64,000 bases of DNA, taken from NCBI GenBank assembly GCA_022828595.1, contig JAKGHH010000001.1, positions 141,193,017 through 141,257,016 on the forward strand. The letters are read 5' to 3'. Shown here piece after piece: positions 21,645-33,314 of this stretch (position 1 is its first letter; each line of letters opens with the position of its first letter). The notes beneath the pieces were generated by a model that did not search any database, was not told the DNA's origin, and worked only from the letters and a program-made list of their open reading frames with translations. Both the position numbers and the translations under genes were made by a program. The DNA is from Nelumbo lutea (lineage: Eukaryota > Streptophyta > Magnoliopsida > Proteales > Nelumbonaceae).

Positions 21645-24600
21645 ATGGCTTCCTCTTGTTCACCTTGTCACAATGTCTCTTCATCTTTTCCTACACCCTC
21701 CGTACCAAGGAGTTTGCCTAAAAAAGGGTGAGTGATGGAGCATGTGGATCCCGCATTGAAGGGACAGTTCCTTTGCTTTCCTAGCGTACTAGTAAAAACT
21801 CATGGGTTGAGGAGTGCTCATCATACTGAGCCCGTACTTGTCGTTGATGAGTCGATGATAGGTCCTTATGGTCAAAGTGGAGTTGAACCAGAACCACTTT
21901 CAAGGTTAACAGAGATTAGTTGGTGCCCTAAGAGCCATAGAATGCACCAAGGGGATCATATTACTATGTCTAAGCAGCCATGCTTAAAACATCCTTTCCA
22001 CCATATCACTACAAATAACCATCCATTCCCCTATATTGTAGAGAAAATACAACAAGGGTCCATAAAATGAGGTTTTAATCTAAGCTCAAGAGGGGAGATT
22101 CAGTATCTTTGTGGATTTTGGGATTGGGGTCGTGAAGTATTCAACTGTCTTCGAGACAAAGGGAACATGAAAGAATTGAGTCGAGTGGTCCATGTAGCTA
22201 TTCGTGTGTGTAGCTGGCCTGACAACATTTATAGAGCCCTATGTGAGGTTTGGTGCCCTAACACAAACACTTTTGTGACCAATCAAGGTGAAATTGGAAT
22301 ATCTCTTTGGGACATCCGACAGAGGAGCTAATGTCTTTTAATCCAGATGGTTTGCCTCATTCATTCCAGTATTTGTTCAAAGCCTATGCTCAGCTTGCCT
22401 TTAGAAAAGGATCCAACCGAGTTACTCATGCAGATTAACTCGAGTTCTGGTATACAACAAATGAAAGGATTCAAAATCCTCACTTTCTCCAAGATTACAA
22501 AGATGCCAAGTTTGGATATGATTTCAAAAAGAACACCAATGAATATTATGCAACTAAGAAAATTAATAGGCCTTTGCAAATAAGAAGGAAATAGATCAAC
22601 TCTAAGAGGTGCAAAGAAAGTCCATTTGTCAAGTTAGGATTTCCTAAGGATCAAGTAGTTGAGAACGAAACCTGGATAGCAGGCTACTTAGCTTTGTGGT
22701 TTTGTCGCTTTGTCTTGTACTCAAATGACCTCAATGTTCTTTATCCTAGAACATTCAAGTCAGCATCACGAATGACTCATGGCATTACATATAGCTTGGT
22801 TCCTCCTATGCTAGCAAGCATTTATTAGTGTCTTTCCAACACATATGCACAAGTAAAGGGGTCATCTAACTCCCTTGGGGCATCGACGTTTACATTTCCT
22901 GGACATTACTTGTATGCTCGGGCTAGAGTATACTTTGTCAGAGGTGTATTCACTGGTGTTTTGTTGATTTACATATGGCCTCTTATTGAGATGTTCCAAG
23001 GGCTCTTGAATGCCTACTTCTTCTATGAGGCAGAGGCCAAGTTAGCTCGAGACCTCCTTCGTGGAGTCATGTCAGAGAACGACTTTAGTTGGAGACCCAA
23101 AAAATTGTAGTATAATGTTCAAAATCCTATAGATCATTTAGATGATGATTCTCACTCCATAGAGTCTAGGGAATTTGTGTTCAACACTTACCCCGGCTAT
23201 GTGATGTTGCATCAATGATCTCAATGTTGCTTGGAAATGTATAGCCCACATAAGTTTGCTCATCAACAATGTTCCCATCAAAGATTTCTGAGGTCTCCAA
23301 AGCACTTATTTTACAAGTCCGGTCCTCACCAACTCTATAGCTTGTGGTTATCCTTTACTCAGGTGAATGCCAGTGCTACATTTTATATTCCAGGGCTTGT
23401 TGGACATATTGATTGCCAGTGTGACCCTAGTTATTTGAGTTGGTGGATGCAAGGTGCAAGAAAAGTGTTAAAGGACATTGTTGTGAAAACCTTATATTTG
23501 AGTGAATTAAGTGGGACAATAGATCAAAGTAAAGTTGTATAGGTTCCTAAAAAGATCCCAAGGAAAGGAAAGGCAGTGAATCCAAGCAAGTAGCCTCCAG
23601 GTCCTCCTTTAAAGAGATGTCTAGATGATGACCCTATTGCCACTTCTCTTTTCAACACCAAGCGTAGCGAGCTAACAGAGAGAACAAAGTGAACGGTATT
23701 AGCAAGCGTTGAGTTGGATATCAGTGAAGATACATGGACCTAAGCCACCGTTCTCACAGTCCTGAAATGCAGTTGAGTTGGATGGTGATTCCAAAGAGGT
23801 ACCAACTTCAAGAACATCCCAACAACATATAGTCACAGATGTTGATGCTTCTCAAAATCTAGGAAGTAGAGATCTTCCTCCACCAGTGACCCGTGACAAG
23901 GAGACTGAAGTAGTTGTTGATGTAGTAACTAACCAATCATGAGTGATTAGTCCACCTTTAATTTCAGCTCCTCCCTTAGATCTGTCGCCTCGTACCATTG
24001 CTAGTGGTAAGATCTATACTTCATATCTTAATCTTGTTTTTGTTTCCTTAGTTTTTTCACTAATGTAGCCTCTTTATCTCGCAACCTTCCCATTTGTTCC
24101 AGAGGATCATCACTTGGAGTCATTCCTAGAGATACCTCATAACGACACTATCAGCACAGATGTCATAGAGAATATAGTGGATGTATTGAGAGATAGCATC
24201 AACGACTTTTCTCTTCCTGGCGATGAAGCACTTAGGGATGCATATTCTAATATGAAAAGCAGAGAGCATACTGAGGAAGCACAATCCCTTCCATCCCACC
24301 ATTCTCATAGTGTCATATCTTTCAATTCTCATAATTCTTCCTCTCATTGTTTAAGAGGTCCTTTCACAGATCAAGTAGTGCTAGAGTTTTCAAATTATTC
24401 CAAGAGATTCACTACTCCTATTGGAGATTATGCGATACATGCACACTTCCTTAACATTGAATGAATAAAAAGCTTCTTGAAGGATGAGTTAGAGCCTATA
24501 AGCAAGAAATGTTTCAATTACATGAAGGGTTGGTGGACAACCAAGTTTTCTTCGATTGTAGAGGCCCTTGAGGACGTTTTCCACCTTGATACTTATCTCT

Positions 24601-25072
24601 TGATTCAAAAAGTTGATTCATTGTTATCATGCATAGAGGATTACCTTGCTCAGAGAGATATCATTAAGAGTGCTCCAACCGAAAAGCAAAAGGAGAAGGA
24701 ATTATCAATTTTATCCACAAAGGTGGTTGCACATGCAAAGAACACATCTTCTATCAGTAGTCAAAGGAATCAGATTAAAGCAGATCTTGCCATTTCGAAG
24801 ATGTGCGATATCAAATCAAGGCAAAGTTTCAAGCACTTGACGATGATAGGCAAAAAATAGAGGAGAAACATTCTTCCTTATTATCCCAAGATAATGTTCT
24901 TGCCCAAGAACAACGAGAGGTTGAGGTGGCACTTGTAGCTGCAAAGGCTCGATATGATGAGCTAAAGCAAGCAAAGGTTGCAAACAAAGAAGAAGTGCAG
25001 GGCATAGACAACATGAGGGCTGACCTTCTAGAGGCATTTGAGGCTTTCTCGAAAGCCGATTGGATTCACTAA
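21645..25072 (+). pseudogene. plant mobile domain (PMD) protein gene carried by the retrotransposon
   Basis: Opposite in strand to gag-pol. ATG at 21645 (MASSCSPCHNVSSSFPTPSV). In-frame TGA codons follow early, one at 21729. The domain core lies near 22180-22320: YRALCEVWCPNTNTF, then GEIGISLWDIRQ, the WxPxTNTF...GE..ISLWD signature of plant mobile domains. It continues in shifted frames: ETWIAGYLALWFCRF, TFKSASRMTHGITYSL, GHYLYARARVYF. A likely intron lies at 24007-24102 (GTAAGA...TTCCAG). The C-terminal part (24800-25072) is a charged coiled coil (REVEVALVAAKARYDELKQA) ending KADWIH. PMD proteins of the MAIN/MAIL1 type act in plant nuclei in silencing and genome stability; capture by transposons is known. 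This copy has several stops and at least two frameshifts. Confidence 0.8.
24007..24102 (+). other. probable intron in the PMD gene
   Basis: Donor GTAAGATC after 'ctagtg' and acceptor 'tttgttccag'. It is T-rich and 96 bases long. It joins the serine/proline-rich middle to the acidic C-terminal region. Confidence 0.5.
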
Positions 25073-25226
25073 GGTCCTAAGCAATAGAATGTTTTGGAGA
25101 GACAATTTTCCCCTTTCTTCCTTTTTTTTTGCATTGTAAATGGCGTACTGAGCAATAAAGTTAAAGTTCTCTTTTTCTATCTTTAAAAAAGAAAGAAGAA
25201 ACCTTTATGTTTGACAGTTATTTTAA

Positions 25227-25483
25227 GCCGTTCATAGTTTAGGCTTATGTGGGAAAGGAGCATTACAATGAAAAAGACTTTTTTTTTTTTGTCGTTCACA
25301 GTTTAGGCTTATGCGGACCAAGAGCGTTATAATGCAAAAGACTCATTTTTCTTTGTTTTGCCATTTATAGTTTAAGCTCATGCGGTCCAAGAGCGTTACA
25401 ATGCAAAAGACTACTTTTTTTTGTTTTGTCGTTCACAGTTTAAGTTCATGTGGGCCAAGAGCATTACAATGAAAAAGACTAGG
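25227..25483. repeat. four tandem ~64-69-bp units between integrase and PMD genes
   Basis: Each unit reads roughly g(c/t)cgttcacagtttaggct, then 'catgcgg.ccaagagcgtta', then 'aatgcaaaagact' and a T run. Starts are near 25227, 25291, 25360 and 25428. The pol stop codon lies in the last unit (25481-25479). It separates two convergent genes, so it may act as a 3'-end or terminator region for both; that role is inference. Confidence 0.85.
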
Positions 25484-26590
25484 GGTAATACCTCTTAAGG
25501 TACTTTACATTAATGGGCCCAAGACGTAGACCCTCTAGCATGACAATGAGATAAGCACCATTAGTGAAGACTTCTTCCACCACGTGAGGCCCATCTCATT
25601 TAGGGTCAAATTTCCTCCCTGAACAGTGTAAGAGAATGATAGGTTGCCGAACAACAAGGACAAGATATCCTTTCTGAAAGGAGCAAAGATGAACCTTCTT
25701 GTTGAATGCACGAGCCAAACGAACTTGGTAGCACTCTATTCTTTGTTAAGCTTCTAATCCCTTCTCGTCTATTGCTTCGAGTTCAGCTAGTCATAGTTTT
25801 GCATTCTCATCTTCTATAATTCCCTCTTGGATAGCCATACTTAGGGTGTTCATTTGCCTCTCTAGGGGAAGTACAATTTCTACACCATATACTAAGGCAA
25901 AAGGAATTGCATTTGTAGCTGTGTAGTAAGATGTCCAATATGCCCATAAGGATTCATCCAAATATTCATACCAATCTCTCTTGGACTTGGACACAATCTT
26001 CTCAAGTAATTTACACAGAGTTTTGTTAAAGGCCTCTGTAAGTCCATTGGTCGCTGCATTGTACATGGTTGAAAACCTCTACTTAATGCCAAACTTATCA
26101 CAAAACTATGTCACCAATGCTGTTGAGAATGGCTTCCTGTTATCTGTTATTATGTAACATGGAACACTGTAAAGGTAGACAATGTGAGTTCGAAGGAAGT
26201 TGACAACATCTTCTTTCATTACTTCTCGAAGAGGAACCGCTTCAGTCCATTTGGAAAAGTAATCCATTGCTGCTAGGATGAAGAGGTGCTGGTGAGAAGA
26301 CTTAAGCAAAGGACCAACCACATCAAGTCCTCATACATCAAATGACCATGATGCAACTGTAGGATGTAGAGGTTCTGGTGGTTGGTGAATAAAATCCCCA
26401 TGAATTTGACATGCCTGACATCTTTTTGTATATTCAATTGAGTCTTGTACCATTGTTGGCCAATAGAAGCCCATTCGCTTAAGGCAATCATGGAGCTTAG
26501 GTCCTGATTGATAAGCACCACAAACTCTAGAGTGTGCTTGGTCAAGTGCATTTTGGACTTCGTCTCCGTAGATACACCTCATTTAAGCAT
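25479..26590 (-). pseudogene. integrase domain of the retrotransposon
   Basis: N-terminal zinc-finger-like part near 26520-26400 (SGPKLHDCLKRMGFYWPTM, then TKRCQACQ); one zinc-ligand histidine appears changed (CGAYQSG). The catalytic core shows DYFSKWTEAVPL (first D), IITDNRKPF (second D) and NGLTEAFNKT (E). The C-terminal part ends VKYLKRYYP before the stop at 25481-25479. Scattered stops, for example after WSFDV and after TALVT. Integrase inserts the reverse-transcribed copy into the host genome. Confidence 0.85.
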
Positions 26591-26689
26591 CATTGAAGGA
26601 GTGTCGGTAGAGGTTGTCATTGTAGTATAGGAAAAGAGATGCTCGACGTCGTATCTCAGCTCTATGCTTTGGATCTTTGGGCAACTTCC

Positions 26690-27290
26690 TATGCTACAAG
26701 TAGTCAATGAAGGGTTGTCTCCAATCCTCAACATCTATAGTAAGTACAGAAGCTACATTGCTCTCTTGCTCTATCTCTTCTTGAGGTGACTTAGGGGGAA
26801 GAACCCATTTTGCACAAATGGGTATTGTTGTTGCTTGACTACCCATGAGTGCTAAGATTGTTGCTAGATTAGTAAGGGCATATGCTTGCTTGTTTTTGCT
26901 TCTGGGTACATGTTCAATGGTAGCATGTTCAAACTCCTTCAGTAATTGGATTGCATTGTGGTGATAGGGAACTAGGTCGTCCTTGCGCACCTCATATCTT
27001 CAATTGGTTGATTGTCAGCTTTGAATCCCCATATACTGTGAGGTGGTGGATTTCCAAGTCAATACAATTTTTAAGCCAACGATTAAAGTTTGATACTCTG
27101 CCATGTTGTTAGAGCAAAGCTCAATTAAGACAAATGAGTATGTGAGGATTTCTCTTTGTAGCGAGATAAATACAATACTAGCACCCGCACCATCTTTGTG
27201 TGTTGCTCCATTGAAAAGCATCACCCATGTTGGTAAGATGTCTATGTAAGAAACCTCTTCATCAGGAAGGTCTTCAAAGAGTTTACAATC
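26690..27290 (-). pseudogene. RNase H domain of the retrotransposon
   Basis: It reads WVMLFNGATHKDGAGASIVF, then ELCSNNMAEYQTLIVGL, and later HATIEHVPRSKNKQA-like sequence (FEHATIEHVPRSKNKQ). In active relatives the first motif is FFDGA; here the catalytic D is N. The E of NMAEYQ is kept. A stop at about 27014 and a frameshift break the frame. The domain would degrade the RNA strand during reverse transcription. Confidence 0.8.
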
Positions 27291-27559
27291 TGTTGGAATA
27301 GGGTGATATGCAAGAAAGTCTGCTAGTGCCTATCCTTTCACGGCCTTCTGTGGAACATAGATGATATCAAATTCTAACAAGAGGGGAGCCCATTTAGCCA
27401 GTCTCCTTGAAAGTACAAGTCGTGTCATGATGTACTTGAGGGGGTCTGCCCTTGAGATGAGGTGGACAGTATGTGCCAACATATAACACTATAACTTCTT
27501 CGTGGCAAAGATGAGAGGAAGACAAGTCTTCTCTATGGGTGAATAGTTCAACTCGGCTC

Positions 27560-28480
27560 CTATCAATGTCTGACTGAGGTAGTAAAATGCATTCTCTTTC
27601 CCTTTCTCATTGACTTATGCCAACAAGGCTGACAATGACTGCTCTTGTGCAGTGATGTATAAGATGAACGGCTTCTTAGGGATTGGTGCAACAAGTACTG
27701 GGGTTTGAGGAGGTATTGTTTTATGCTCTTTAAGGAATTTTGACAGGCCTCATCCCACTCAAATGGGACCTCCTTTTCCATCAGCTTGTTGAATAGTTGT
27801 CAACGTCCTGCCAGGTTGGAAATGAACCGTCGAATATAAGCCAGACATCCTTGGAGACTCTTCAACTCCTGTTGGTCTGTGGCTCTGGCATGTTTTGGAT
27901 GGCATGAATCTTTGATTGATCAATTTCAATCCCTTAATGACAAAAAATATACCCCATGAACTTACCTGAGGTGACTCCAAATGCACACTTGAGAGGGGTC
28001 ATCTTTAGTTGATATCTTCTTAGCCTATTGAAGATGCTACGCAAATTGTCGAGATTGTCTTCTCTCTTCTTAGACTTGACAACCAAGTTATTGGCGTGGC
28101 ACTTGACCTTCTTGTGAAGAATGTCATCAAAGATCCACTACATCGTGTATTGGTACGTAGCAACGGAATTCTTAAGCCCTAAAGGCATCACTTTGTAATA
28201 ATAGATCCCCTTTGATGTTCGGAAGGCCGTGAGTTCCTCATCCTTAGGCACCATACGAATTTGATTGTATCCAGATGAATCATCCATGAAAGATAATGCC
28301 CTATGGCCTGTAGTTGTATCTACCATGAGTTCAATGATAGGCAAAGGAAAGTCAACTTTTGGGCAAACTTGATTAAGGTCTTGGAAGTCAACACATACCC
28401 GAATTTGGCCATTCTTCTTCTTTACAGGAACAATGTTTGCAGTCCAAGTTTGATACTTCACCTCCTAAATTAAAGCAATT
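27560..28480 (-). pseudogene. reverse transcriptase domain of the retrotransposon
   Basis: The clearest stretch is 28461-28138: TANIVPVKKKNGQIRVCVDF, DLNQVCPKVDFPLPIIELMV, SFMDDSSGYNQIRM, FRTSKGIYYYKVMPLGLKNS. The polymerase box that should read YVDD is CHANNL (near 28105-28085), so both catalytic aspartates are asparagine. The thumb and connection follow to about 27563 (LKMTPLKCAFGVTSGKF), with a stop and frameshifts. Confidence 0.9.
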
Positions 28481-28509
28481 TTAATGGCCTTATTGATTTC
28501 TGCTTCAAT

Positions 28510-30087
28510 TTGCAGAATCAACTCGGGCTGGAATCAACATTGTGCTTGTTTGGCTGGTCATACCCCATGCCTAATAGAGAGGTGGTGGACAGCTTTGGGT
28601 CTGACCCTGGAATTTCCTTATATGTCCAAGGAAAGACATCCTTGTGCTCCTGAAGTAGTTTGAAGTATTTGGCTTCTTCTTCAGGGCTAAGGAGTGCACT
28701 AATGTAGATAGGTCTAGATTCCTCTTTAGTGCCAAGGTTCAACTCCTTTAGGTCATCCACTGTTGTTTGGCCTCCTTCAAAAGTAGGTGGGGCAGGCTCA
28801 AGTTCTTCATCTAAAGCAGTGTTTGACAAATTTTCATCCTCCTCAATGGTGATGTGATTAATTGAGACAATGCCTTCATACTTAATTATCCCTTCACTTT
28901 GTTCTTTCACATCTTGTCCTAGTTGAAGGATGAACTTTGATTAAGAAGATGATGGAGATGTGATGACAATAGTTTGTTGTCTAACTGTCAATGTCTCATT
29001 AAAGGAAACTTCCAAATTTGCCACCATCTTCATATGAAAAGGAACAACACTCAGAAGCTCTGACTTCTCCTTAGTAGTGATGGCGCATTGTAGGCATTGA
29101 CTTTGTTGTCGGACCTCTTTCTTCATATGAGCACCCTTGGGCCCTATGCAGGAGAGTACTGAAGTCCTTTTTGGTTGACCAGATGATGTTGGAGCAACAT
29201 CTTGTCTTCTGAGCCTATTAAACACTAATTGTCTTTTTCTTGGTTCTCCTAGCTGGTCAAAGACTGAATTCTATTGTGTATGCTTTTTTTCCTTCTTGTC
29301 CACCACTTCTACAGTGATCTGTTTGGATGACGCCTTTCTCCATGAAATTTGATTTGGTGAATTTCAATGGTATCTTAAGCCAACATTTTGCTAAGGGATG
29401 TGGGAGCCTCCACTTTGTAAAGTTCTTTGCATCTTTGCTAGGCTATAGGCTTGTCCACTTGTAAGGACTAGCTCAAGGTTTCCTAACTGATGATTTTCAC
29501 CTTCTTTGTAACCTACCTTTTCGAGGAGCTTCTCAGTGTTGGGGTCAAACCACCCTTCTTGATGTTACCGTACTTTACTGGTTGATGAAGCTCTAACAAA
29601 TCCCTTTAGTGGAGATTTAGAGACCATCGACTTTGATGCTATGGAGATTGGAAGCACAAGATCCTTCTCAAAAACTCCAATGTCACTCCTTAATATCGGT
29701 TCAGTGCTATGTGCAGCCATGACCTCAAAAGGTAGTTGCCCTTCCCTTCTCCTTGACTTTGGTGTGTAACGAAGCATAGGGGCTGATTGGTTGGTTACAA
29801 GAAGAGGAAGTTGATGGTGGAGTTGTTGGCAAGGTAGCAAATGCATGCTGGTTTTGTAGGTGCTTCTTGTCACCACTTGAAGATGCATTTTCTTCTTCAT
29901 CTGTTGTGTCTTCCTTTTCCTTCCAAACCTTCATTGTGGAAGATTTTGGCATAGAGACCAGAAGAGCTTCTAAAATGACCTTGTCAACATAGAACTTTGC
30001 ATCAGCAAAATGTGCTTCAGCTTTGTTGAAAGGCTTTGGTTCAGTGACTACTTTCCTTTGTGTTCCATTATGGTAGTATTTGAAGCA
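28510..30087 (-). pseudogene. protease-to-RT linker of gag-pol
   Basis: Open minus-strand blocks at 28910-28518 (LLSPEEEAKYFKLLQEHKDV, FPWTYKEIPGSDP, the usual run-up to RT) and low-similarity blocks at 29225-28941 and 29952-29565. Several stops. Linker sequence before RT is normal in this group. Confidence 0.6.
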
Positions 30088-30639
30088 TTAGTGCCATGTT
30101 GAAGGAACGAATCCTATCTCATGCAACCATGGACATCCCAAAAGTAGTTGGTAGGATGTCTTAACATCGATGACATGTAGAAGGGCCGAAGATGTTAAGT
30201 CCCCTATTTCTATCTCGAGACACACCATGCCCACAGCACATTGTCCCTTTTGATTGAAGCATTGGATTGTCAACTTGCTCTTTAGCAATTCATCCTTGTC
30301 AATCTCAAGTTGTTTCATAATGGATATTGGCATGATGTTGATGGAAGATCCATAATCAATGAGGATGCATGACATCTTCTATTCACGAACATATCCAACA
30401 ACATACACGGGTCTCTTATGGGGACGTGACCCAAGTTTTAAATCCTCATCTATGAAGGTAATTGTTGCCATGCAATCCACGTAGTCATCCTCTTTTGGTA
30501 CTTTGCTTTGGTACTTGTTGGGGAGAATTAGGGTTTTCACCATTGCAAAGTGAACCTTCTGTGGTAGTTGTAGTGCTTGGGTAAGGCTCAAGTGGGATGG
30601 CACTTCCTTCAGTTTCTTTGTTATTTCTTCGTCACACAT
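30088..30639 (-). pseudogene. aspartic protease domain of the retrotransposon
   Basis: MSCILIDYGSSINIMPISIM holds the active-site region (LIDxGSSxNIMP). Downstream are VIDVKTSYQLLLGCPWLHEI, the second protease motif. Upstream is RPVYVVGYVRE after a block rich in PLSLTQALQLP-like sequence. A stop separates the two open blocks at about 30376. The protease would cut the Gag-Pol precursor. Confidence 0.8.
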
Positions 30640-30690
30640 GGGGTGCTATTGAAGAAGCCTTGTCATGTCATCATCCTCGTTGGACGAAGC

Positions 30691-30862
30691 TTCTTCTACT
30701 GATGGTGATGTTTCCTCTTCATCAACTATCACCATGTATGTTGTTACACACTCCTCTGAAAAAAGTTCTCTTGGTGATGTTTCATTTTCTTCTATTGATG
30801 GTGATGTTTCCTCTTCATCAACTATCACCATGTATGTTGTTACATACATCCCCTGGAAAAAG
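30691..30862 (-). repeat. in-frame ~102-bp duplication in the gag-pol linker
   Basis: TTYMVIVDEEETSPS and following residues occur twice in the minus-strand frame. At DNA level the copies share 'gatggtgatgtttcctcttc' and 'accatgtatgttgttaca'. The unit length is a multiple of three, so the frame is kept. Confidence 0.8.
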
Positions 30863-31599
30863 TTCTCTTGGCATGAACTCCTAAAGGGTTACTGGAGTTG
30901 GATGAGATTGATGAAGCACTTCCTCCTCATTAGTTGGTGGTACTCGAGGTGCATTCTTCTTTGGCACTTTCTTCTTCTTGGAGGCATTGTATACTCGTCA
31001 TCTTCTAGTTCGCTTTGGTTAGGTTGACATAGGGACAATGGGACGAGGAGCCTTGTTCTTACGCCGAGAGACGATGGTCCACCCGATCTCATCTTGAGGA
31101 GATGTTTTTGAATCACTAGAGTAGATGGAGATAGTCTTACCCCCATCCGATCTCATCTTCTATCTCATCTTCCAAAACAGACGACTCTTCCCAATAGTCC
31201 AAGTCATCAGTCATCAACTCATAGAGAGTTGAGACGTCAAGATTCCCATTCCTTGGCATGTCAGGATAGGCATAAATCGTGGTCACCTCTTGATCAACAA
31301 TAAACTGGACAAGAACTACTCCCTATGGTAGGGATACCATAGGAAAAGACGTCGTTAGGGGTAGCTACCTTGCCTCCAGTCTCCATAATTTGAGGAGAAT
31401 TTGCTGAGTTGTGTTGTGGTGTTAACTTCCTTTTAGTAGGTACAGAGTTCCTTGAGGTCTAGATGTTCACTGTAGCTTGAGCAGATGTAGAAGAACCTGT
31501 CGAGGGTTGTAGTGGTATTGGGTCAAAAGACCCAAAAGTCACCATGGTGACATTAGTAGCAGCAAAATTGTCACCAAGATCTAACTCGACCTTTCCTTA

Positions 31600-33247
31600 T
31601 TCTACGAGATGAAGTATTTTGTCCTTCTGGACAAAACACTTTTCAGTTGGATGACTTATCATTTGATGGTACTGGCAATACTTGGGGTCATTCACATGTC
31701 CTTGCTCTTTAGGTCGCTTGGGCAGTGGAAGCTCAATCAACTTTGATTGGAGTAGCTAGCTGAGCACTTCTGGAATGTTGGAGTTAGGGAATGGATACTC
31801 CTTCTCTTCTAGTTCCTTCAGAGCAGGCCTAGACTTCTCTTGGCCTTGGTTTGCAAAATATTTCACTTTGATCTCCATCTTCTTCTTCTTGTCGGAGATC
31901 TTAACTGGTGCAGTGGTAGTATTCATGACCTCCTTTCCTTTGGAGGAGGATGAGGTCTTAAGGTCCTTCTTAACTTCCTTCTTACCTTCCTTCTTTTCAC
32001 GAGGATCACTTAGTTGGGGATTCCCATGCTTGGCTATTTGGATCTCCAAGTCATGAGCTCAAGTAGCTAACTCTTCGAAGGTGGTAGGTATGTTCCTTTG
32101 AGGCTATAGAGTAGTCCCTAGTGCATCACTTGGATGCATGTGTCTATGGCAGAGGATTGACCGATTTGTTCCTTGCACTAAAGAGCGAGTTTCTCTACTT
32201 CTCAATGTAGTCAATGACCGACTCATCCTTTTTTTTTTTCCTTGTAGTGGAGAGTTCTGGAAGTCTAACAGTTCGTCGTGTACAATAGAAGCGAGTGAGG
32301 AATTCTCTCTCAAGCTTGTCCCAACTATCAATGAAGCCTAGCTAGAGGTCGGTGTACCAACCAAACGTTGTAGACTTGAGGGAGCGAACAAACTGTTTCA
32401 CCATTTGGTCGTCCTAGGTTCCCGTGTAGTTGCAAGTCTCAATGAAGTGGGCTATGTGCTGCTTTGGATTACCCTTCCTGTCGAACTAATGGAATTTAGG
32501 AGGTTGGTAGCCGACTGGCATGCACATCTCATCAATGCGGCGAGTGTATAATTTGGCATACTCCAGAGAGGTCTATGAAACTCCTCCATATTGAGCCCTT
32601 ATGGTGTCAACGATCATGTATTGGAGTTGTTGCACCGTTAAAGAAGCGAGAAAGACTTGGGTGGTGTCTTGCATCATGTTCTACACTATGATACAATCAT
32701 GCTCCTCTTGTTGTTGCTTCAGTTGCTCTTGGAGGTTGGGAGTCGTTGGAGGAGTGAATTCTAGAGGGTGAGAAGGTCCTTGACAGGACTCTACTTGCCG
32801 GTTTTGTATCTCTAGTTTGTTCATCAAGAAGGCAATCTGGAGATCCTTCTCATCATTAGAGCTCTTGAAGTTATCAATGGCTTTGACCATCTTCTAGAGT
32901 TGTTCTTCCATCATCGCGGTTTCTGTCATCATCACTGGTACGATGCCACTAAAGGCAGAGAAGGATTTGTATGATTGAGAGGAGTAAGACTCCGTCCTCA
33001 ACGCAGTGCGGGATTGGTCATCTGGGAGAAAGTGTTTCTTTCCTTTCATATCAATGTGTGGAGAGTTGAAAAAGCTTTCCTTCTACAGAGTAGTCGCCTT
33101 GGTGATTTTCCATGTTGGAAACTCCACTAGAGATGGTAGTTGCGCTTTATTGGATTTTGCCATAACACGTGTGACAGGACAGTTGTAGGAAGAATCGGAA
33201 GCACCAGAGGACTTGTGGAAGGAAGTTGCAGCTTTCTTGGTAGCCAT
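31600..33247 (-). pseudogene. gag gene of the retrotransposon
   Basis: Start at 33247 on the minus strand (MATKKAATSFHKSSGASDSS). A coiled-coil-like part lies near 32890-32690 (NDEKDLQIAFLMNKLEIQNR). The retrotrans_gag core follows near 32600-32180: RRIDEMCMPVGYQPPKF, GNPKQHIAHFIETCNY, then MVKQFVRSLKSTTFGWYTDL, WDKLEREFLTRFYCT. Lysine-rich sequence follows at 32049-31756. Many stops, most at codons that are CAA or CAG in related elements. Gag would form the virus-like particle. Confidence 0.8.
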
Positions 33248-33289
33248 TGGATTGTTGCAGACGTCGACTTAAAGGATGAGAGGAAAAGA

Positions 33290-33309
33290 GCATCCCACTA
33301 GGCATGCCA
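33290..33309 (-). other. primer-binding-site-like sequence
   Basis: On the minus strand TGGCATGCCTAGTGGGAT starts a few bases inside the 5' LTR end and about 45 bases before the gag start. The initial TGG would pair with a tRNA CCA end. I cannot name the tRNA. Confidence 0.55.
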
Positions 33310-33314
33310 AAAAT

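Noticed and set aside
30597..31027. Plus-strand open frames of 95 and 120 codons
   Set aside because: They are the complement of the duplicated gag-pol linker; serine- and leucine-rich composition comes from the minus-strand acidic repeat.
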